DNA of 64,000 bases from Gammaproteobacteria bacterium (GCA_018067045.1 JAGPVL010000027.1:21479-85478); one strand, 5' to 3'; counted from the first letter of the stretch, positions 1 through 9,168 are shown. Notes: generated by a model from the letters alone, not told the origin. A program made the numbers and translations.

Positions 1-59
1 GGCCAGAACGGCATAGGCAGAAAAGCAGAGTATGGCTAACAAGATATTGAGGTGAGCGA

Positions 60-161
60 ATGAGAAAAAGCATTCCAGCAAAGCAGGAAATTGATTTTGA
101 CCTAACAGCGCCAGTTCTCGACTTAGAGCCGGTTAAGATATTTCCAGAGTCAAAGCCATGA
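60..161 (+). CDS. Small ORF upstream of RHH gene, unknown
   Basis: A 33-residue open frame starts at ATG 60 behind a GAGGTGAG ribosome-binding site. Its TGA overlaps the ATG of the next gene in an ATGA arrangement, which suggests translational coupling. The peptide is acidic in its middle and has no motif or membrane segment that I recognise. The main support is the ribosome-binding site and the overlap. It lies in the accessory stretch left of tRNA-Phe and may be an accessory gene of the integrated element. It could also be non-coding. Confidence 0.35.
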   Translation: MRKSIPAKQEIDFDLTAPVLDLEPVKIFPESKP

Positions 162-367
162 GCAGAAACCCCCGCACTTTCCGTAAACCCGTCCGGCTGA
201 TTCTATCGGTAGAGGCTGAGACGGTGGCTGCTATTGATGCGCTAATGAAAGCTGGCGGCATACATGGCCACCGTAACCGTTCCGAGTTTGTCCGCCGTGC
301 TATAGAGCGTGAGCTTAGGCGTTGTGAGTCTGATGATTTTAAGACCAGTACGCGCGCGCGAGTTTAA
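158..367 (+). CDS. Ribbon-helix-helix (CopG/Arc-like) DNA-binding protein
   Basis: A 69-residue basic protein. The N-terminal part holds a short strand (RLILSVEAET) followed by two helices, the second reading RNRSEFVRRAIERELRR, which is the usual pattern of ribbon-helix-helix repressors that dimerise and bind DNA through an antiparallel strand pair. Members of this fold act as plasmid or phage copy-number and transcription regulators, or as antitoxins. No toxin gene follows it. The start overlaps the stop of the preceding small ORF by four bases. Its position in the accessory stretch left of tRNA-Phe fits a mobile-element regulator. The fold call is fairly safe; the role is inferred. Confidence 0.6.
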   Translation: MSRNPRTFRKPVRLILSVEAETVAAIDALMKAGGIHGHRNRSEFVRRAIERELRRCESDDFKTSTRARV

Positions 368-561
368 GGCGAAAGAATTTCCCGACTATAAAAGGCCTAT
401 TCGGCTTAAGCGCTTACATGGGGCGTTGTTGTCGGAACTGTATAGAGCTGGGGCTCTGTGGCGCGGCGAGTTAAGGCATCAATGCTCGCCGTGCCGTGTA
501 GAAGTATAGTTGTGGGAATGCTTCTTTGCATGAATTGGTGTAGCGCTTTTCAGGAAGCTCC

Positions 562-1662
562 TTATTTACGCCAAGGCAGAAAGTAATATTTACTGTCATC
601 TGATATTGCTTGAAACGCATAGACTCTGCGGCTTGCACCGAGAACTGATAAATAGTCTTTCGTTTTTCCAGTAAAGCAGACTAGTTGATCGGCACCTTGG
701 AAAGTAAAGCCATCTGCATATTTCCGCTTTGTTTGTACGAATATTGGTTGAGCGTTATAGGCGTCAGAGTAAGCGGGTTTCAGCAAGATTCCTCCATTGG
801 TGGACTGCAATACTTTGAAGCCAGCTAAGTCATATACGCTCTCTTTTTCTGGTGCTTCACCGGTATACGGTGTGGCGCGAGACAAAGCAATCTTGTCATT
901 CCAGAAATTAAATCGTTTTACTTCGTTACAGCCTGTGTTTTGGGCGCGCGATAAATAAGACTTGGTTTCTTTAGCAAGGCCGTGCTGCTCAATCATATCT
1001 TTGGTGGACTCGATAGACTGGCTGGCATCTGATAACCAGCTTCGGTAGTCAGCGATTTCAGGGTGATTCGAGTAAAATTTTTGTTGGACTAATTTCTCTC
1101 CAATCAAGCTATTTGAACATTTTCTGACCGGCATGTTGAGCTTGTCGCAGAGAGGTGACGCTTGAGAAGGGTAGAAGTTTAAATCGTCAGCCAATGTGGC
1201 CCCTGACAGACTGACTTTCGAATCAATGAAACTCGCGGAGCTGTTTATCAAAAGCAGCGAGCGTGCTGAGTCATCGTAATTTTTCCGTAACTCTTTCATC
1301 GGTTTGTCGTAATCTTTTAGTTTTCCCTGAGTATCGCCATGGGCGGCTATAATTTTTTGTTTTAAATCTGAAAGTTGCGCCGTGCTTATCCATTCGGTCG
1401 CAGAGGGTGTGTCTCGGGTCGCTTGCTGGTGGAGAGGAAACCCCTGCTCAAAATCCTTAGACAGCAGTGCTACCTGACTGGTCGCCCAGCTGTCTACTTT
1501 TTCGAACAAGACGTCTTGTTCGCTCTTAAGATTTAGGACGGGGCCAAGGGCAGCGCATATCGCCGCAGTAGGTTCGCAGCCCGCCATGCGGTTTCGGATG
1601 GGGTCAAGGGCTGCACATCCGCTAAAAGTCAGAACGAAAAATATAGTACTTAAATACTTCAT
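562..1662 (-). CDS. Orphan lipoprotein of unknown function
   Basis: The frame encodes 366 residues from the ATG at 1662, chosen because it directly precedes a lipoprotein signal (hydrophobic run, then lipobox FSGC, cleavage before Cys near residue 16) and has an AGG eight bases upstream. A longer frame to 1719 adds 19 residues ahead of the signal peptide and is less likely. After the Cys the protein is hydrophilic and probably helical in its middle (about 50-130), with several further Cys. I do not recognise the family. It is more A+T-rich than the core genes to the right, is alone on the minus strand, and lies inside the presumed integrated element next to tRNA-Phe. It could be a cargo gene acting at the cell surface, but nothing in the sequence shows a function. 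Confidence 0.6.
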   Translation of the reverse strand: MKYLSTIFFVLTFSGCAALDPIRNRMAGCEPTAAICAALGPVLNLKSEQDVLFEKVDSWATSQVALLSKDFEQGFPLHQQATRDTPSATEWISTAQLSDLKQKIIAAHGDTQGKLKDYDKPMKELRKNYDDSARSLLLINSSASFIDSKVSLSGATLADDLNFYPSQASPLCDKLNMPVRKCSNSLIGEKLVQQKFYSNHPEIADYRSWLSDASQSIESTKDMIEQHGLAKETKSYLSRAQNTGCNEVKRFNFWNDKIALSRATPYTGEAPEKESVYDLAGFKVLQSTNGGILLKPAYSDAYNAQPIFVQTKRKYADGFTFQGADQLVCFTGKTKDYLSVLGASRRVYAFQAISDDSKYYFLPWRK

Positions 1663-1880
1663 GCCAAGCGCCTGTAGAGAGAGTCTAAGAAGCATGGGCA
1701 GGAGTGTAGAAGGAGTCAACCGGAATGGAGGGTATGAAGGAGTGCGGAAAAGTGTAGATTGCAGTCGCGGGGTAAATTATTGCCAGCGGACAAAGTTTGG
1801 ATACTTGCTTTGATTTGCGGCGTCACGGCAAGATTCGAGCATGCAACCTTAACTCATTAAGAAAGGGGTATTCGGAAAAT

Positions 1881-1901
1881 TGGGGGTACTTCTGGGGGTA
1901 C
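1881..1901. repeat. Tandem TGGGGGTAC repeats next to tRNA-Phe
   Basis: TGGGGGTAC occurs at 1881-1889 and again at 1893-1901, with a related GGGGTA at 1865-1870. All lie within 100 bases of the 3' end of tRNA-Phe, on the side where a tRNA-targeting element would sit. Short direct repeats next to an attachment core often serve as arm-type binding sites for tyrosine recombinases. That role is inference. Confidence 0.4.
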
Positions 1902-1917
1902 CGTATTTTACTTAATT

Positions 1918-1948
1918 GCTGCAGCCCAGTTATTGCGCGGGCTGCAGC
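1918..1948. repeat. Perfect 10-bp inverted repeat downstream of tRNA-Phe
   Basis: Arms GCTGCAGCCC (1918-1927) and GGGCTGCAGC (1939-1948) flank an 11-base loop. The hairpin lies just past the 3' end of the minus-strand tRNA. It may end tRNA transcription, although the following stretch (AATTAAGT on the minus strand) is not a strong T-run. It could also be a recombination-site feature. Confidence 0.5.
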
Positions 1949-1956
1949 TTAAATAA

Positions 1957-2032
1957 TGGTGCCCGGAGGCGGAATCGAACCACCGACACGAGGATTTTCA
2001 ATCCTCTGCTCTACCGACTGAGCTATCCGGGC
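1957..2032 (-). tRNA. tRNA-Phe (anticodon GAA)
   Basis: The reverse complement folds as a complete 76-base cloverleaf: acceptor GCCCGGA paired with TCCGGGC, D-arm GCTC/GAGC, anticodon stem GAGGA/TCCTC with loop TTGAAAA (anticodon GAA), variable GTGTC, T-arm GGTGG/CCGCC around TTCGATT, discriminator A and an encoded CCA. It decodes phenylalanine codons UUC and UUU. Its 3' end points towards the accessory stretch on the left, the usual place for site-specific integration. A promoter with a G+C-rich discriminator lies directly upstream. Confidence 0.97.
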
Positions 2033-2047
2033 CTTGAAGAGGGCGCT

Positions 2048-2076
2048 ATTAAAGCGATTCAGTCTGTGAACGTCAA
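2048..2076 (-). promoter_or_regulatory. Sigma-70 promoter of tRNA-Phe
   Basis: On the minus strand, TTGACG (2071-2076) is followed after 17 bases by TTTAAT (2048-2053). The bases between the -10 and the tRNA begin with a G+C-rich stretch (AGCGCCCTC), typical of stringently controlled stable-RNA promoters. Confidence 0.7.
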
Positions 2077-2089
2077 GGGATGGAGCGTG

Positions 2090-2248
2090 CTATTCGTTGA
2101 TCCATGCCCAAATACGCTTGCCGACCTGCCAGCCGATAACGCTGCCAACGATGCCCAGAAGCAGCGCTAAGGCGGTGCTTTCACCGCCGAAGCTAGCGAT
2201 TATGGATGCGAATGCGGTGGCGATGAGTAGCGGAATAAGGTGTTTCAC
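2090..2248 (-). CDS. Small membrane protein downstream of yggX
   Basis: A 52-residue frame begins at GTG 2248, preceded by GAGG. It has one hydrophobic stretch near residues 4-20 and a second near 26-40 rich in small residues, then a basic aromatic tail (KRIWAWINE). It starts 29 bases after the yggX stop, so it is probably the last gene of the asmA-mutY-yggX transcription unit. I do not recognise the family. It may be a small inner-membrane protein. The GTG start and spacing make it plausible, but short hydrophobic frames can arise by chance. Confidence 0.5.
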   Translation of the reverse strand: MKHLIPLLIATAFASIIASFGGESTALALLLGIVGSVIGWQVGKRIWAWINE

Positions 2249-2277
2249 GATGCCTCGTCATCCTCTCTTTGCTGCTG

Positions 2278-2556
2278 CTATTTTTTGCTGTTCTCTGGTG
2301 TGTAGCCCTCTGCCTTGTCGTATTCCTCGTTATTGAAGAAATGTTCACGCTGGCTGTCTAGGTAGGGCTTGGTGTTTGGGTCCATCAGATTGAGATGCTT
2401 TTCGTTGATCAGCATTGTTTGCTCGCGCATCCACTCTTGCCACGCCTTGGTTGAGATGTTCTCAAAGATATCGAGCCCCTTGGGGCCGGGGAAGGGAGCG
2501 CGCTCTAGGCCTTCGAGCTCTTGCTGATGCTTGCGGCAAAAAACCATTCGTGTCAT
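2278..2556 (-). CDS. yggX: Probable Fe(2+)-trafficking protein YggX
   Basis: The 92-residue product begins [24 protein letters not shown], closely matching the YggX family start, including the single conserved Cys7. It contains the family's [18 protein letters not shown] core and ends near residue 90 as family members do. YggX is a small cytoplasmic protein linked to protection of iron-sulfur clusters and iron handling under oxidative stress. It follows mutY by about 106 bases, the common arrangement in gammaproteobacteria; MutY itself carries an iron-sulfur cluster. A small membrane-protein frame follows. Confidence 0.95.
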   Translation of the reverse strand: MTRMVFCRKHQQELEGLERAPFPGPKGLDIFENISTKAWQEWMREQTMLINEKHLNLMDPNTKPYLDSQREHFFNNEEYDKAEGYTPENSKK

Positions 2557-2662
2557 GCGATTACCTGCTTGTTTGGCGATATGGAGAAGGGCATTTCGTT
2601 AGCCATTATCGTCGTTTTCAGTGACTTATTGTTTGCGTGTTTTGACATTATTCAGAGAATCC

Positions 2663-3775
2663 CTAGCTTATCGCTAGATTCGTGCTGAGTCTTTCTTGCA
2701 GTTGGCCTAATAGCTTTTTGACGGGAGCCGCGAGCCCTAATCGCCCGGGCTTTTGATGTTGAACCCAGCGTCGCGAAGGCTGTTCCGCAATCTGCCCTGC
2801 GCAAGCGCTTGCCGTTGCGGGGCTGACTTGAATATAGATAGGCGTTATATCCAAATGGAAGTGACTAAAGGTGTGTCGAAACGGCGCCAGTGTTTGCGTT
2901 TGTGTGCCGACGAGGCCGATCGTTTCGAGGACGTTATGAATGTCGTCGCTGTCGCGCGCCTCCGGTGGGCACCAGAGTCCGCCCCATAGGCCGCTCGGTG
3001 GGCGTTGTTCAAGTAAAAGTTCGCCGTCATTATTTTCCAGTAGCAGCATCCATGTTTGTCTCACTGGCGTGGCTTTCTTTGGTTTACGCCCTGGGTAGCG
3101 TGATTGCTCTTCGGTTTTGTACGCGAGGCAATGCTTGTTGATCGGGCATTCGCCACAGCGAGGCTTGCTACGCGTGCAGAGTGTCGCGCCGAGATCCATC
3201 ATCACTTGGGTGTAGTCGCGCACTCTTTTCTTTGGCGTGAACGTTTCGGCGGCGAGCCACAATTTTTCCGCGACGGCGCGCTCGCCTGCCCAGCCATCAA
3301 TGGCCAAAAAGCGGCTGAGTACGCGTTTAACATTACCGTCGAGTATTGGCGCGCGAATGTCTTGGCTAATGCTGCTTATTGCGCCAGCCGTTGAGCGGCC
3401 AATGCCGGGTAGATCGATGAGTGCTTCTGGGCCGAGTGGAAAGATGCCGCTGTATTCTGCGACAACTTTTTGTGCGGCTTTATGTAGGTTACGGGCGCGT
3501 GCGTAATAGCCAAGGCCTGTCCATAAATGCAGTACGTCATCGCTTGGTGCAGCGGCTAATGTTTGCACGTCAGGGAAACGCTGCATAAAGCGCTCAAAGT
3601 ATGGAATGACGGTGCTCACCTGCGTTTGTTGCAGCATGATTTCCGATACCCAAACCCGATAGGGCGTTATCGCTTTTTGCCACGGCAGATCTTTGCGGCC
3701 GTGCTGGTCATACCACGTCAGCACGGCCTTGTGGAACTGCGCGGGCTTCATCTTTTGGTCTAAAAAAGATGTCAC
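2663..3775 (-). CDS. mutY: Adenine DNA glycosylase MutY
   Basis: The 370-residue protein removes adenine mispaired with 8-oxoguanine in base-excision repair. Visible features are the catalytic-domain start ([20 protein letters not shown]), the helix-hairpin-helix [12 protein letters not shown] followed by the catalytic Asp in [10 protein letters not shown], a Cys-x6-Cys-x2-Cys-x5-Cys iron-sulfur loop ([17 protein letters not shown]), and a C-terminal MutT-like domain for recognising 8-oxoG. The start used is GTG 3775, whose GTGA overlaps the asmA stop. An in-frame ATG at 3751 is an alternative that would drop eight residues. Translational coupling to asmA is likely. Confidence 0.96.
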   Translation of the reverse strand: MTSFLDQKMKPAQFHKAVLTWYDQHGRKDLPWQKAITPYRVWVSEIMLQQTQVSTVIPYFERFMQRFPDVQTLAAAPSDDVLHLWTGLGYYARARNLHKAAQKVVAEYSGIFPLGPEALIDLPGIGRSTAGAISSISQDIRAPILDGNVKRVLSRFLAIDGWAGERAVAEKLWLAAETFTPKKRVRDYTQVMMDLGATLCTRSKPRCGECPINKHCLAYKTEEQSRYPGRKPKKATPVRQTWMLLLENNDGELLLEQRPPSGLWGGLWCPPEARDSDDIHNVLETIGLVGTQTQTLAPFRHTFSHFHLDITPIYIQVSPATASACAGQIAEQPSRRWVQHQKPGRLGLAAPVKKLLGQLQERLSTNLAIS

Positions 3776-5997
3776 TTAAACAGGCCCTTTAGTTTTTCGT
3801 CGAGCTTTTTCTGCAATTCATCTTGTGCTTTTTTCTTGGCGGCATCTTTGACGACCGCTTCCGTGGAGTCGCCTTCGCCATCAATGCCGAATTTATCTTT
3901 AATCTTGTCCTTCGCCATTTGTGTGGCGACGTCTTTCCCAATTGCTTTAAAGCCATCTTTATCGTTGCGGCACCATCCGGCGGCGTCGCCTTGCAAGTTG
4001 CCTTTGCAGCGCAGTGGCCATGTTTGATCTTTCAGATATTTGTTGTCGGTAATATCAGGCGATTTCATGCCGATCTTGATATCGAAAGCCTCGCTACGGA
4101 GGTTTAAGAAACCTTTGCCGTCGATGGTGCCACGATCAAGATTGGCCGCCAGTTTGTCGATATAAGCGACTTCCTTCTCAATGCGAGCGACGCCATCAAG
4201 ATCGATAATGCGTGTGTCTTTGGATAGTTCCAGCGGCAGCTTCCCTGACTCTTGCCCAGGAATAAAGGCAGACAGTTGTTGATAGCTGCCGAGCAATTCG
4301 TTGATTCCGCCAAGTAGCGAGTTATACAGGTTGGCGCCGCGCACGGTGCCGTCTGCTAGGTGGAAAGTGGTTTTGCCGATAGCATTCTCGACTAACGCTT
4401 TTTCACTGTTGCCATGGCTGTTGAATGTGATGTCCATATCAAGCACGCCGGTAAAGAGGTCTTCTTCGAGAGCCATCTCGACCACAGGCTGAAGCTGAAT
4501 TGTTTTCACGTTCGTTGTTAGCGCAAACGTTGGTGTATTGGTGCGAGCGTCTAGAGTGGCGTTGGCATTAAAGTTTCCGCCGAGTGCATTACCGTCGGCT
4601 TTGCTGAGTTTCATCACGCCATCTTTAGCGCTAACAACAAACTGCATGTTGCTGGCATTAATGCCCATATAAGACAGGCTGCCGACATTAAATTTCCCGT
4701 TAACAATTAGCGCGCGTAGATCGTCTAATGGCAGCAATTCCGCGTCAGACAGCGGTGGTAAAATTGGCTCGGCGGCGTTGCTTGCTAAGGCTTTTTCGTT
4801 TGAGTTGCTGCTGGATGATTCCTCAGTCTCGCTTGGCAAGTAACCGTCGGCAACGAATTTGTCTAGAGTGAGATCGAACACTAGTTTTCCGCTGTCGATA
4901 TTCGCCAACGCTGCGCTGCCAGTAATAGTGCTGTCATCGACTTTAATCGTTAATGATTTTGCGGTAATGCTATTCTCTGGCCCGCCAATAATGGCGTCTA
5001 TGCTGACATTCTTCAGTGCTTTTTCATCACTGGTTTCGATGGCTTCTTCGCCAATCGCTTTTAATGCAGCATTGGCATCGAATGGTGCGATGTGAAGCTC
5101 GCCAGCAAACAGCATGGCGCCTGAAAGTTGATTAATATCCATGCCGCCTGTGGTGTGAGTTCCGGCGGCGTCGACGATTAGATTGCGAATACTGACACGG
5201 TCTTCATCGAGCGCAGCATCAACATCCATTTTTGCTGTTACCGCGATGGGCAATGTGGTGACGCCACCAATGTTCGCGTTAATAGCGAATTCGTTTAGTT
5301 GAAAAATATTCTTTTCAAGGTTCATCGTTAGAGTGGTATCGAGGTCTGTGTCGATACGAATATCACTTTGATCTTGGTAGCGCAGTGCTGCTTGCAGCGT
5401 AAAGGGTTTGTCGAGCGAAATATTTTGTGCGCTGATATTTGCGTTCTCAACGGTGATATCCGTTCCGTCGGTGAGCACGCGATAGCGAATGTTGGCACCA
5501 TGGATATTGACGGAAGGAATAGACAGGGGAATATCCATCGCGCTGGCACTTTCGTCGGAAATATTTTCTGCGTCAGCAGAATTTGCTGCTGTGGCGTCGG
5601 CGCTACTACCAATCTGTTCCCAATTGGCGCCGTCAGGTCCTTCGACGAGATTGAGCTGCAGGCCGTGGACGCTCACCGCATCCATTTCGACCTTGCCATA
5701 AAACAGCGGCCATACGGCCACGCCGACATGTATTTCATCAAGGCCAGCAAACAGTTCCGGTTGGTCGTGAATGCGTGCTTCGGTATGACCGATATTGACG
5801 CCAAGTGAAGGCCAGAATGTCCAACTGAGATCGCCTTCGATGGTAAGGTCTAGATTGGCATTTTCTTGTGCGGCGGCGGAAATTTCCGGTTTGAAATCAT
5901 TGGGGTCTATCACTCGCGTGATAACAAAAAGGGCTAACGCTAATAGGACGACCAGAGCTAGTAATATTGCCGCTATAATCTTCAGCGTTTTTGCCAT
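3772..5997 (-). CDS. asmA: AsmA family protein
   Basis: A 741-residue protein starting at ATG 5997 behind GGAG; the frame continues upstream but lacks a signal before this Met. An N-terminal signal anchor (residues about 5-28) is followed by the AsmA N-terminal domain ([29 protein letters not shown]), long beta-rich repeats, and the conserved C-terminal segment ([35 protein letters not shown]). AsmA-like proteins are inner-membrane-anchored, periplasm-spanning proteins linked to phospholipid transport to the outer membrane. Residues 160-185 and 415-430 are low-complexity and Ser/Ala-rich. It is the first gene of the asmA-mutY-yggX unit and is divergent from the histidine kinase gene. Confidence 0.92.
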   Translation of the reverse strand: MAKTLKIIAAILLALVVLLALALFVITRVIDPNDFKPEISAAAQENANLDLTIEGDLSWTFWPSLGVNIGHTEARIHDQPELFAGLDEIHVGVAVWPLFYGKVEMDAVSVHGLQLNLVEGPDGANWEQIGSSADATAANSADAENISDESASAMDIPLSIPSVNIHGANIRYRVLTDGTDITVENANISAQNISLDKPFTLQAALRYQDQSDIRIDTDLDTTLTMNLEKNIFQLNEFAINANIGGVTTLPIAVTAKMDVDAALDEDRVSIRNLIVDAAGTHTTGGMDINQLSGAMLFAGELHIAPFDANAALKAIGEEAIETSDEKALKNVSIDAIIGGPENSITAKSLTIKVDDSTITGSAALANIDSGKLVFDLTLDKFVADGYLPSETEESSSSNSNEKALASNAAEPILPPLSDAELLPLDDLRALIVNGKFNVGSLSYMGINASNMQFVVSAKDGVMKLSKADGNALGGNFNANATLDARTNTPTFALTTNVKTIQLQPVVEMALEEDLFTGVLDMDITFNSHGNSEKALVENAIGKTTFHLADGTVRGANLYNSLLGGINELLGSYQQLSAFIPGQESGKLPLELSKDTRIIDLDGVARIEKEVAYIDKLAANLDRGTIDGKGFLNLRSEAFDIKIGMKSPDITDNKYLKDQTWPLRCKGNLQGDAAGWCRNDKDGFKAIGKDVATQMAKDKIKDKFGIDGEGDSTEAVVKDAAKKKAQDELQKKLDEKLKGLFK

Positions 5998-6141
5998 GTG
6001 GATCTCCTTGGTCTGAGCCTTGCACCGCGGCGGCTGCCGGTCGATGATAGGGCGCATAAAATGTGCGGTGGATGTATTTCCCTTTCGCAGAGCATAGCAA
6101 GGCTGGCCGTGCTATGCAGTGATGGGATTTAGGGGGGTCGT

Positions 6142-8073
6142 TTGTTACAAAAGTTCCGTTTGTGTTGTTTATTGCTGGTTCTGTTGCCTTGTTGGGTCGC
6201 GGCGAGCGAAGTGGTTCGCCCCGCGCCGACAGAGCGGGAGCTGAGCGTTGGTCGGAGCATTGATGTTCTGGAAGACCCTGATGGCGATTTGACTATCGAG
6301 CAGGTGGCAGGCGCTTTTTCAGATCGGTTTGTGTCGAGCCAGACAGAAAACCCGAGCTTTGGCTTTAGCTCCTCGACATTCTGGCTGCGTATCACCGTGG
6401 ATATGTCGTCGGTGTCTGGGCAGCGTTGGTTTTTGATCCAGCGCCATCCCATTATTGATCATCTCACTCTCTATAGTCCTGTCGCGCCTGGCGTTTGGGT
6501 GCCAACAGAGATGGGGGATGCGCTGCCATTCGGTCAGCGTTTGCTTGAGCATCGCGAGTTTATTTTTCCGGTGAATACCGGAAACTTCATGGAGCAGACC
6601 TATTACATGAAGGTGTCCGGCAAGGGCGCATTGAGCTTGGAGCTTAAGCTGTCGTCGGCGGAAGGGCTGATTGAGCGTACTTATCGAGAGCAGCTTATTT
6701 TTGGCCTGTTCTACGGCGCGTTGTTGGTGATGTTGGTTTACAACTTCTTGCTGTATTTCTCTGTGCGGGACGTCGCCTACCTTTGGTATATCCTCTTTTT
6801 AAGTAGCTTTGTGCTGTGCTTTGCCAATATCAATGGGCTAGGTTTGCAGTATTTGTGGCGCGCTCTGCCGTCATTGAACGAATGGTTTCCGGTGTTCGCC
6901 ACGTTTGGCATGATTTCGTTAGTGCAGTATTCCCGCGCTTTCCTCAATCTTAAAAGTCAGTTTACCGGCTATGAGCAAGGCTTAAAGCGGCTGCTGTACG
7001 GCTGTATTGCCGCATTCATATCGGTGTTTATTGTGCCGCCGCCTTGGTCCTACCATTTAAGTACGTTGGTGGTATTGCTGGTCGCGATCACCCTTAACTG
7101 GGTGGGTATTGGTACATGGCTGCGTGGCTATCGTGCCGCACGTTTTTATGTTGCTGCGTGGTCATTCTTTCTGCTCGGTTGCTGCATATTTGTTCTCGAT
7201 AACACCGGCATTATTCCGCACTCCGGTTGGAGTAATTATGCGCCGCATATCGGCAGTGCTTGGGTGGCGATCTTGTTGTCGCTAGCGCTAGGCGAGCGCA
7301 TTAAATTGTTGGAGGCGGAGCGCGACACGTTAGAGCGGCAGAGTCATGAAACCCTGCAGCACCATCTCGATGAAGTGCAGCGTCTTGATCGCGATAAGAT
7401 GGTCTTTTTGGAGTATCTCAGCCACGAACTCAATACGCCTCTTAACTGGCTGTCTAGCGCGCGGATGCTAGAGACGGGCGAATTGCCGCCGGAATTGATG
7501 GAAGCGGTGGGCATGGTGCATAAGGGCCAAGACCGTTTACAGCAGCTGGTCGCAACGTCATTGCGCTATTTTGAAATTGCCAGTCGCAAGGAAATGCCGG
7601 TGGTGGGGCAATGCGCCCCCATGTGGAAGCTCGATCGCATTGTCCGTTCTGTGGAGCGAGAAGAAGAGCTGGCAGCTCACAGTATGAAGGTGCGCAATCT
7701 TATTCCGGCGGATCTCTGTGTGAATGCCTGCGATAAGGAGCTGACCGATGTCTTCTCGTGGCTGCTCGACAATGCTATTCACTTCGGCAAGGAAGAAACC
7801 GATATCGTGGCGGACGCGGTGTTTGAGCCAGAGTGCGGGTCGGTGGTGCTGCGTATAACCGACCAAGGTCGGGGTATTCTGCGCGATGACATTGACGGTA
7901 TTTTTGCGCCGTTTTATATGGTCGGCTCCCATCATCAGTTGGAAGGCTTTGGTCTGTCGTTGCCGATGGCGAGGGTGATGATTGAGCAGGCGGGCGGCGA
8001 GATTTGGGCGGAGAGTGAGGGTCGTGAAAAAGGCGCGAGCCTGTGTATTCGTCTACAGGTGCTGGCGAGCTAG
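6142..8073 (+). CDS. 7TM-DISM sensor histidine kinase
   Basis: The 643-residue protein starts at TTG 6142 behind AGGGGGG. It has a signal peptide (LCCLLLVLLPCWVAA), a periplasmic 7TMR-DISM extracellular domain (about 35-180, with STFWLRI and the WFLIQRHPIIDHLTLYSP segment), seven membrane helices (about 185-390) and a cytoplasmic kinase. The H-box is FLEYLSHELNTPLNWL with His428. The N-box region reads WLLDNAIHF and the ATP-lid glycines are DQGRGI and EGFGLSLPMA. DISM receptors are thought to sense small ligands, often carbohydrates. No response regulator is adjacent, so its partner is elsewhere. The H-box has Asn in place of the more usual Arg or Lys before TPL. Confidence 0.92.
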   Translation: MLQKFRLCCLLLVLLPCWVAASEVVRPAPTERELSVGRSIDVLEDPDGDLTIEQVAGAFSDRFVSSQTENPSFGFSSSTFWLRITVDMSSVSGQRWFLIQRHPIIDHLTLYSPVAPGVWVPTEMGDALPFGQRLLEHREFIFPVNTGNFMEQTYYMKVSGKGALSLELKLSSAEGLIERTYREQLIFGLFYGALLVMLVYNFLLYFSVRDVAYLWYILFLSSFVLCFANINGLGLQYLWRALPSLNEWFPVFATFGMISLVQYSRAFLNLKSQFTGYEQGLKRLLYGCIAAFISVFIVPPPWSYHLSTLVVLLVAITLNWVGIGTWLRGYRAARFYVAAWSFFLLGCCIFVLDNTGIIPHSGWSNYAPHIGSAWVAILLSLALGERIKLLEAERDTLERQSHETLQHHLDEVQRLDRDKMVFLEYLSHELNTPLNWLSSARMLETGELPPELMEAVGMVHKGQDRLQQLVATSLRYFEIASRKEMPVVGQCAPMWKLDRIVRSVEREEELAAHSMKVRNLIPADLCVNACDKELTDVFSWLLDNAIHFGKEETDIVADAVFEPECGSVVLRITDQGRGILRDDIDGIFAPFYMVGSHHQLEGFGLSLPMARVMIEQAGGEIWAESEGREKGASLCIRLQVLAS

Positions 8074-8095
8074 ACACCGGTTTGGGTCGGGCGGT

Positions 8096-8440
8096 TTAAA
8101 TGAGCCCGGCCCGTTGCGCCAAGATTTGTAATGAAGCAGGCGTCTGAAATGGTTGCTGCAGGGCGATTAACCGTAGGGTTTCTGCGCCGACGCCACGATT
8201 TCGGGTGGCTGGGTGCACGACTAGCTTTGTTACTCGCCACTGAGCATTTTCTTGCTCAAGCAGTGCCAAGCTGACGGGTTTGGCGTTAAATATTCCCACC
8301 CAAAGCTGTGCGAGCGCCGAATCGAGCGGCTCACAGAGCTGAGTCAGTGCGGTGAGCACATCATTATTTTCACGTAATACGCTGGTCAGCTGGTCAATAT
8401 GATCGCTATCGAGCGGAAACTGTGTAATTTCTAGTGGCAT
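8096..8440 (-). CDS. PanZ-like GNAT acetyltransferase-fold protein
   Basis: A 114-residue protein with a single GNAT-like fold. The segment WRVTKLVVHPATRNRGVGAETLRLIA holds strand 4 and the acetyl-CoA pyrophosphate-binding loop (R-x-R-G-V-G). Length and layout match the PanZ/PanM family, small acetyl-CoA sensors that promote maturation of aspartate decarboxylase PanD and limit coenzyme A synthesis. No panD is in this window. It is divergent from hisB. The GNAT fold is clear; assignment to PanZ rather than to another short GNAT protein is probable but not certain. Confidence 0.7.
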   Translation of the reverse strand: MPLEITQFPLDSDHIDQLTSVLRENNDVLTALTQLCEPLDSALAQLWVGIFNAKPVSLALLEQENAQWRVTKLVVHPATRNRGVGAETLRLIALQQPFQTPASLQILAQRAGLI

Positions 8441-8454
8441 ACGCTCTCCTTCGG

Positions 8455-8484
8455 TTGGTTCGCAGCGCGCGCGGCCCGTATAAT
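8455..8484 (+). promoter_or_regulatory. Sigma-70 promoter of the his operon
   Basis: TTGGTT (8455-8460) and a perfect TATAAT (8479-8484) are separated by 18 bases, ahead of hisB (start 8556). No leader peptide with a run of His codons is visible between them, so classical his attenuation is not supported here. Confidence 0.6.
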
Positions 8485-8555
8485 AGCCGCCCTGTCGCCG
8501 AACTACAGGGGCATTTGCCCGTTCGTGCGTATTTTATTTTCCGTGGAGGTCTTTG

Positions 8556-9161
8556 ATGAGCCAGCGCAGCGCCAGCGTAACCCGTAATACGCTGGAAACG
8601 CAGATCAGCGTCAGCGTCAATCTTGATGGCACCGGCCAGTGCAAACTGGATACTGGTTTACCGTTCCTTGAGCACATGCTTGATCAGGTTGCCCGACATG
8701 GCTTGGTTGATATTGAGATTACTGCCAAGGGCGATCTGCACATCGATGCACACCACACGGTAGAAGATATCGGTATTGCCTTGGGGCAAGCGATGGCAAA
8801 GGCGTGGGGCGACAAGGTTGGTGTACGCCGTTATGGCAATGCCTATGTCCCGCTCGACGAAGCGTTAACACGTGTGGTGATTGACTTGTCCGGTCGTCCA
8901 GGCCTGGAAATGTTTATCGATTTCACTCGTGCGCGCATTGGTGATTTTGACGTCGATTTGTTTTACGAATTCTTCCAAGGTTTCGTCAACCACGCCGGTG
9001 CGACACTGCATATCGATAACTTGCGCGGCAAGAATGCGCATCACCAGGCTGAGACTGCCTTCAAAGCGTTTGGTCGCGCGTTGCGTATGGCGGTCGAAAT
9101 GGACCCGCGCATGGCCAATATCACGCCTTCGACTAAGGGCACCTTGACCGAAAAAAAGTGA
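8556..9161 (+). CDS. hisB: Imidazoleglycerol-phosphate dehydratase HisB
   Basis: A 201-residue monofunctional dehydratase, converting imidazole glycerol phosphate to imidazole acetol phosphate in histidine synthesis. It carries the paired metal-binding motifs [20 protein letters not shown] (near residue 65) and [20 protein letters not shown] (near 165), plus the [14 protein letters not shown] motif. ATG 8556 is preceded by GGAGG at 8545-8549; an in-frame TTG directly before it is not needed. It lacks the N-terminal phosphatase domain found in the enterobacterial bifunctional enzyme. It is the first gene of hisBHAF, with hisH starting eight bases downstream. Confidence 0.97.
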   Translation: MSQRSASVTRNTLETQISVSVNLDGTGQCKLDTGLPFLEHMLDQVARHGLVDIEITAKGDLHIDAHHTVEDIGIALGQAMAKAWGDKVGVRRYGNAYVPLDEALTRVVIDLSGRPGLEMFIDFTRARIGDFDVDLFYEFFQGFVNHAGATLHIDNLRGKNAHHQAETAFKAFGRALRMAVEMDPRMANITPSTKGTLTEKK

Positions 9162-9168
9162 GATCTTT

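Noticed and set aside
3..50. A short frame open at the window edge (ends RVWLTRY) that could be the tail of an upstream gene
   Set aside because: Only 15 codons are visible and the other frames are equally uninformative; it cannot be called without the sequence to the left.
309..509. 66-residue frame overlapping the ribbon-helix-helix gene
   Set aside because: It starts inside that gene in another frame, has no ribosome-binding site of note and no recognisable motif.
5368..5808. 146-codon plus-strand frame inside asmA
   Set aside because: Antisense shadow of a well-supported gene; composition follows the asmA codons and there is no family match.
8484..8556. Possible his attenuator leader
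   Set aside because: No short frame with consecutive His codons and no terminator/antiterminator pair between the promoter and hisB.
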